This document shows, piece after piece, positions 5,558-8,011 of a DNA stretch of 8,011 nucleotides. Origin of the DNA: Clostridiales bacterium (GTDB lineage Bacteria; Bacillota; Clostridia; Oscillospirales; QAKW01); NCBI GenBank assembly GCA_003343605.1, contig QAKW01000055.1, positions 1 through 8,011 of the forward strand, written 5' to 3'. The position numbers and the translations under genes were made by a program. Each line of letters opens with the position of its first letter. Position 1 is the stretch's first letter. A model generated the notes under the pieces. That model was given only the letters and a program-made list of their open reading frames with translations. It was not told where the DNA came from and ran no database searches.

Positions 5558-8011
5558 TTATGAGAGCTGTGCAAGCTTTTTGAGATTTTCTCTCTTTTCG
5601 GTTGCGCTCTTTTCCGCTTCGGTAAAGAGAATTTCCGCTCTTTCCGGATTGGCCCTGCTCAAAGCATTATAGCGCACTTCATTCATAATAAAGTCGCGAT
5701 AGGCGAGCGTGGGCTCCTTCGAATCGTAAGAAAGCGGGTTTTTCCCTTCTTCTGCCAGCGTTGGATTATAGCGGTAAAGCTGCCAGTAACCGGCCTCGAC
5801 CGCCCGCTTCGCTTCCTGCATGGAGGTGCCCATACCAGATTTAATTCCATGATTGATGCAGGGCGCGTAGGCAATGATCAGAGAGGGGCCATGATAGGCT
5901 TCCGCCTCTGCAAACGCCTTTACACACTGGTTGTAATCCGCACCCATGGATACCTGCGCCACATAAACATAGCCATAAGATCTTGCAATAGCGCCCAAAT
6001 CCTTTTTCTTGGTCACCTTACCGGCCGCGGCAAACTGCGCAATAGAGCCGGCCGGCGTAGCTTTGGATGCCTGACCGCCGGTATTGGAATAAACCTCCGT
6101 ATCGAATACCAGAATATTCACGTCTTCATTCGAGGCAATCACATGATCCAGACCGCCGAATCCAATATCGTAGGCCCATCCGTCGCCGCCCAGAATCCAA
6201 ACAGATTTCTTGGCAATGAACTCCTTCTGCGCGAGAATCTTTCCAGCAAGCGCCCGGGCTTCTTCGCAGCAATCCACCTGCTCCAGCGCCGCAATCAGTG
6301 CTTCGGCTGCAGAGGTGTTGAGTTTGGTATCATCGTAGCTTTCTTTCCAGGCTTCGATGGCCTTCTTCACGTTTTCGTCTTTTACCATTCCGTAAAGCGC
6401 TTCGATATCGGCCCCAACCTTGGCACGCAGCTGGCTTGCTGCCAGATACATCCCGTAGCCGTGCTCTGCATTATCTTCAAACAGGGAGTTCGCCCAAGCA
6501 GGTCCATGCCCGTTTTTATCAACGGTATAAGGCGTTGCGGGAGAACTGCCGCCCCAGATCGAAGAGCAGCCTGTAGCATTGGAAATATACATTCTGTCGC
6601 CGAAGAGCTGGGTCATCAGCTTGGCATACGGCGTTTCGCCGCAGCCCGCGCAGGCGCCGGAATACTCCAGCAACGGCTGCTTAAACTGAGAGCCCTTTAC
6701 CGATTCTACCTTGAAGGTTTCGTTCACTTCCGGTTTAACGGCTACCTTCTGATAATTATAGTTGAAGTATTTCTGCTCGCCAACCTGGGAATCCAGCGGC
6801 GTCATCACCAGCGCTTTTTCCTTTGCCGGGCAGATCGCGGCACAGTTGCCGCAGCCGGTGCAGTCTAAAACAGAGATCCCCATAGAGAAGGTCAGATGAT
6901 CCAGGCCTTTGCCCAGCATTTTTTTGGTTTTCATCCCTGCGGGCGCTGCCTGCAGCTCTTCCGCATTCAGTGCGAAGGGGCGGATCACCGCATGCGGACA
7001 TACCAGCGAGCACTGATTGCACTCAATGCAGTTTTCCGGAATCCAGCGGGGTACATCTACCGCAATACCGCGTTTTTCAAACGCAGCAGCCCCCTGCTCC
7101 ATATGACCATCGGTATATTTTTCAAAGGCCGATACCGGAAGCTGATCACCCTTCTGGGCATTGACCGGAATCAGGATGTTTTCCACATATTCCTTCAGAT
7201 CCTTCCGGTCGCATTCCACAGAATGTACAACCGTCTCCTCCTGGGCGTTTTTCCAGGAAGCGGGCACGTCTACTTTCACCGCGCCATTAACACCGGCTTC
7301 AATCGCCTGATGGTTCATATCAACGATATGCTGGCCCTTTTTGCCATAAGAAGCGGTAGCGGCGTCTTTCATATATTGAACTGCCTGATCCTCCGGAATC
7401 ACCTTTGCAATCTTGAAGAAAGCAGACTGCAGAATCGTATTGATCCGGCCGCCGAGCCCAATCTCACGTGCGATCTTAATACCATCGATAATATAGAAGT
7501 TGATCTCGTTTTCGGCAAGATATTTCTTCACATGGCCGGGCAGCTTCTCATCCAGCTCTTCTGCCGACCACGGGCAATTCAGCAGGAAGGATCCACCCTT
7601 TTTGATTTCCGAAACCATATCATATTTATCAATATAGGAAGGATTATGGCAGGCTACGAAATCAGCCTTGGAAATAAAGTAAGTCGATTTGATCGGCGTA
7701 TCACCGAAGCGGAGATGTGAAATGGTCACACCGCCGGATTTTTTGGAATCGTAGGCGAAATAAGCCTGAACATACTTATCCGTATGGTCGCCGATAATTT
7801 TGATGGAATTCTTATTGGCGCCCACCGTTCCGTCGGAGCCAAGACCCCAGAACTTGCAGGAGATGGTTCCCTCCGGCGCGGTATGGATATCAACCGTCGG
7901 CAGAGAGAGATTGGTCACATCGTCTACAATACCGATGGTAAAGCTGTTTTTGGGCTCTTTTGCCTTCAGATTTTCATAAACCGCGGCAATGCAGCCGGGG
8001 GTGGTATCCTT
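5558..8011 (-). CDS. nifJ: Pyruvate:ferredoxin (flavodoxin) oxidoreductase, C-terminal 817 residues
   Basis: Oxidises pyruvate with CoA to acetyl-CoA and CO2 while reducing ferredoxin, a central cytosolic step in anaerobic fermentation. The frame is open to the window edge, so roughly the first 350 residues of a normal chain of about 1,170 are missing. In visible numbering, residues 1 to about 130 belong to the gamma (POR) region (GIVDDVTNLSLP; FWGLGSDGTVGANKN). Two ferredoxin-type 4Fe-4S motifs follow: Cys328/331/334/338 (CIECNQCSLVCP) and Cys384/387/390/394 (CTGCGNCAAICP). The thiamine diphosphate domain carries the proximal-cluster cysteines Cys454, Cys457 and Cys482 plus the later Cys of APCINHG, and the GGDGWAYDIG...YSNTGGQ ThDP-Mg motif. 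Ligand spacing agrees with the Desulfovibrio africanus enzyme. The GTG at 7918 is internal, not a start: conserved residues continue upstream (KDTTPGCIAAVYENLK). It is not part of the aromatic operon. Confidence 0.97.
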   Translation of the reverse strand, partial: KDTTPGCIAAVYENLKAKEPKNSFTIGIVDDVTNLSLPTVDIHTAPEGTISCKFWGLGSDGTVGANKNSIKIIGDHTDKYVQAYFAYDSKKSGGVTISHLRFGDTPIKSTYFISKADFVACHNPSYIDKYDMVSEIKKGGSFLLNCPWSAEELDEKLPGHVKKYLAENEINFYIIDGIKIAREIGLGGRINTILQSAFFKIAKVIPEDQAVQYMKDAATASYGKKGQHIVDMNHQAIEAGVNGAVKVDVPASWKNAQEETVVHSVECDRKDLKEYVENILIPVNAQKGDQLPVSAFEKYTDGHMEQGAAAFEKRGIAVDVPRWIPENCIECNQCSLVCPHAVIRPFALNAEELQAAPAGMKTKKMLGKGLDHLTFSMGISVLDCTGCGNCAAICPAKEKALVMTPLDSQVGEQKYFNYNYQKVAVKPEVNETFKVESVKGSQFKQPLLEYSGACAGCGETPYAKLMTQLFGDRMYISNATGCSSIWGGSSPATPYTVDKNGHGPAWANSLFEDNAEHGYGMYLAASQLRAKVGADIEALYGMVKDENVKKAIEAWKESYDDTKLNTSAAEALIAALEQVDCCEEARALAGKILAQKEFIAKKSVWILGGDGWAYDIGFGGLDHVIASNEDVNILVFDTEVYSNTGGQASKATPAGSIAQFAAAGKVTKKKDLGAIARSYGYVYVAQVSMGADYNQCVKAFAEAEAYHGPSLIIAYAPCINHGIKSGMGTSMQEAKRAVEAGYWQLYRYNPTLAEEGKNPLSYDSKEPTLAYRDFIMNEVRYNALSRANPERAEILFTEAEKSATEKRENLKKLAQLS

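Noticed and set aside
5849..6868. Long plus-strand frame of 339 codons opposite nifJ, and other plus-strand frames opposite aroC, aroB, pheA and nifJ
   Set aside because: They lie antisense to genes with intact catalytic motifs, show no family motif of their own and lack convincing ribosome binding sites. They reflect the codon bias of the real genes on the other strand.
7916..7918. GTG at 7918 as the start of a 786-residue protein
   Set aside because: The frame stays open upstream to the window edge and encodes conserved NifJ residues (KDTTPGCIAAVYENLK), so this GTG is an internal valine.
1..8011. Mobile elements, CRISPR arrays, tRNA/rRNA genes, phage or defence genes
   Set aside because: The window is almost completely filled by metabolic genes, and the only gap above 300 bases (5208-5557) is explained by the terminator, promoter and attenuator. 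No repeats of array type, transposase motifs or RNA gene signatures were seen.

Overview
The window holds the 3' two thirds of one gene and most of one operon, all transcribed on the minus strand, so the biological order runs from high to low coordinates. The gene content points to an anaerobic, fermentative Clostridia-type Bacillota. This is inferred from a single-chain pyruvate:ferredoxin oxidoreductase (NifJ type), a bifunctional chorismate mutase/prephenate dehydratase, strong GGAGG-type ribosome binding sites and a textbook sigma-A-type promoter. Base composition is balanced to slightly GC-rich. Genus cannot be read from the sequence.

Layout in transcription order: (1) 8011-5558, the C-terminal 817 residues of nifJ, with its start outside the window. 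(2) 5554-5522, a strong intrinsic terminator a few bases after the nifJ stop. (3) 5451-5208, a complete control region: a perfect TTGACA-17-TATAAT promoter, a 23-codon leader peptide with a Phe-Tyr-Tyr codon run, a possible antiterminator pairing, and a GC-rich terminator with a U tract just before the first structural gene. (4) 5207-4014, a class I PLP aminotransferase. (5) 4010-2916, pheA (chorismate mutase + prephenate dehydratase + ACT). (6) 2894-1887, aroB (3-dehydroquinate synthase). (7) 1890-793, aroC (chorismate synthase). (8) 796-1, an aroE shikimate dehydrogenase that runs without a stop into the P-loop of a shikimate kinase (AroE-AroK fusion), cut by the window edge. The genes are 3 to 21 nt apart or overlap as ATGA.

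Together the operon supplies steps 2, 4, 5 and 7 of the shikimate pathway (AroB, AroE, AroK, AroC), the two reactions from chorismate to phenylpyruvate (PheA), and a transaminase that could make the final amino acid. DAHP synthase, dehydroquinase, EPSP synthase and prephenate dehydrogenase are not in the window and may lie further downstream or elsewhere.

The genes are housekeeping genes. I see no mobile element, CRISPR array, RNA gene or defence system. The most interesting part is the 5' leader. It looks like ribosome-mediated (leader-peptide) attenuation sensing Phe/Tyr charging, in a phylum where T-box riboswitches are the usual device for such operons. The AroE-AroK fusion is the second point of interest.
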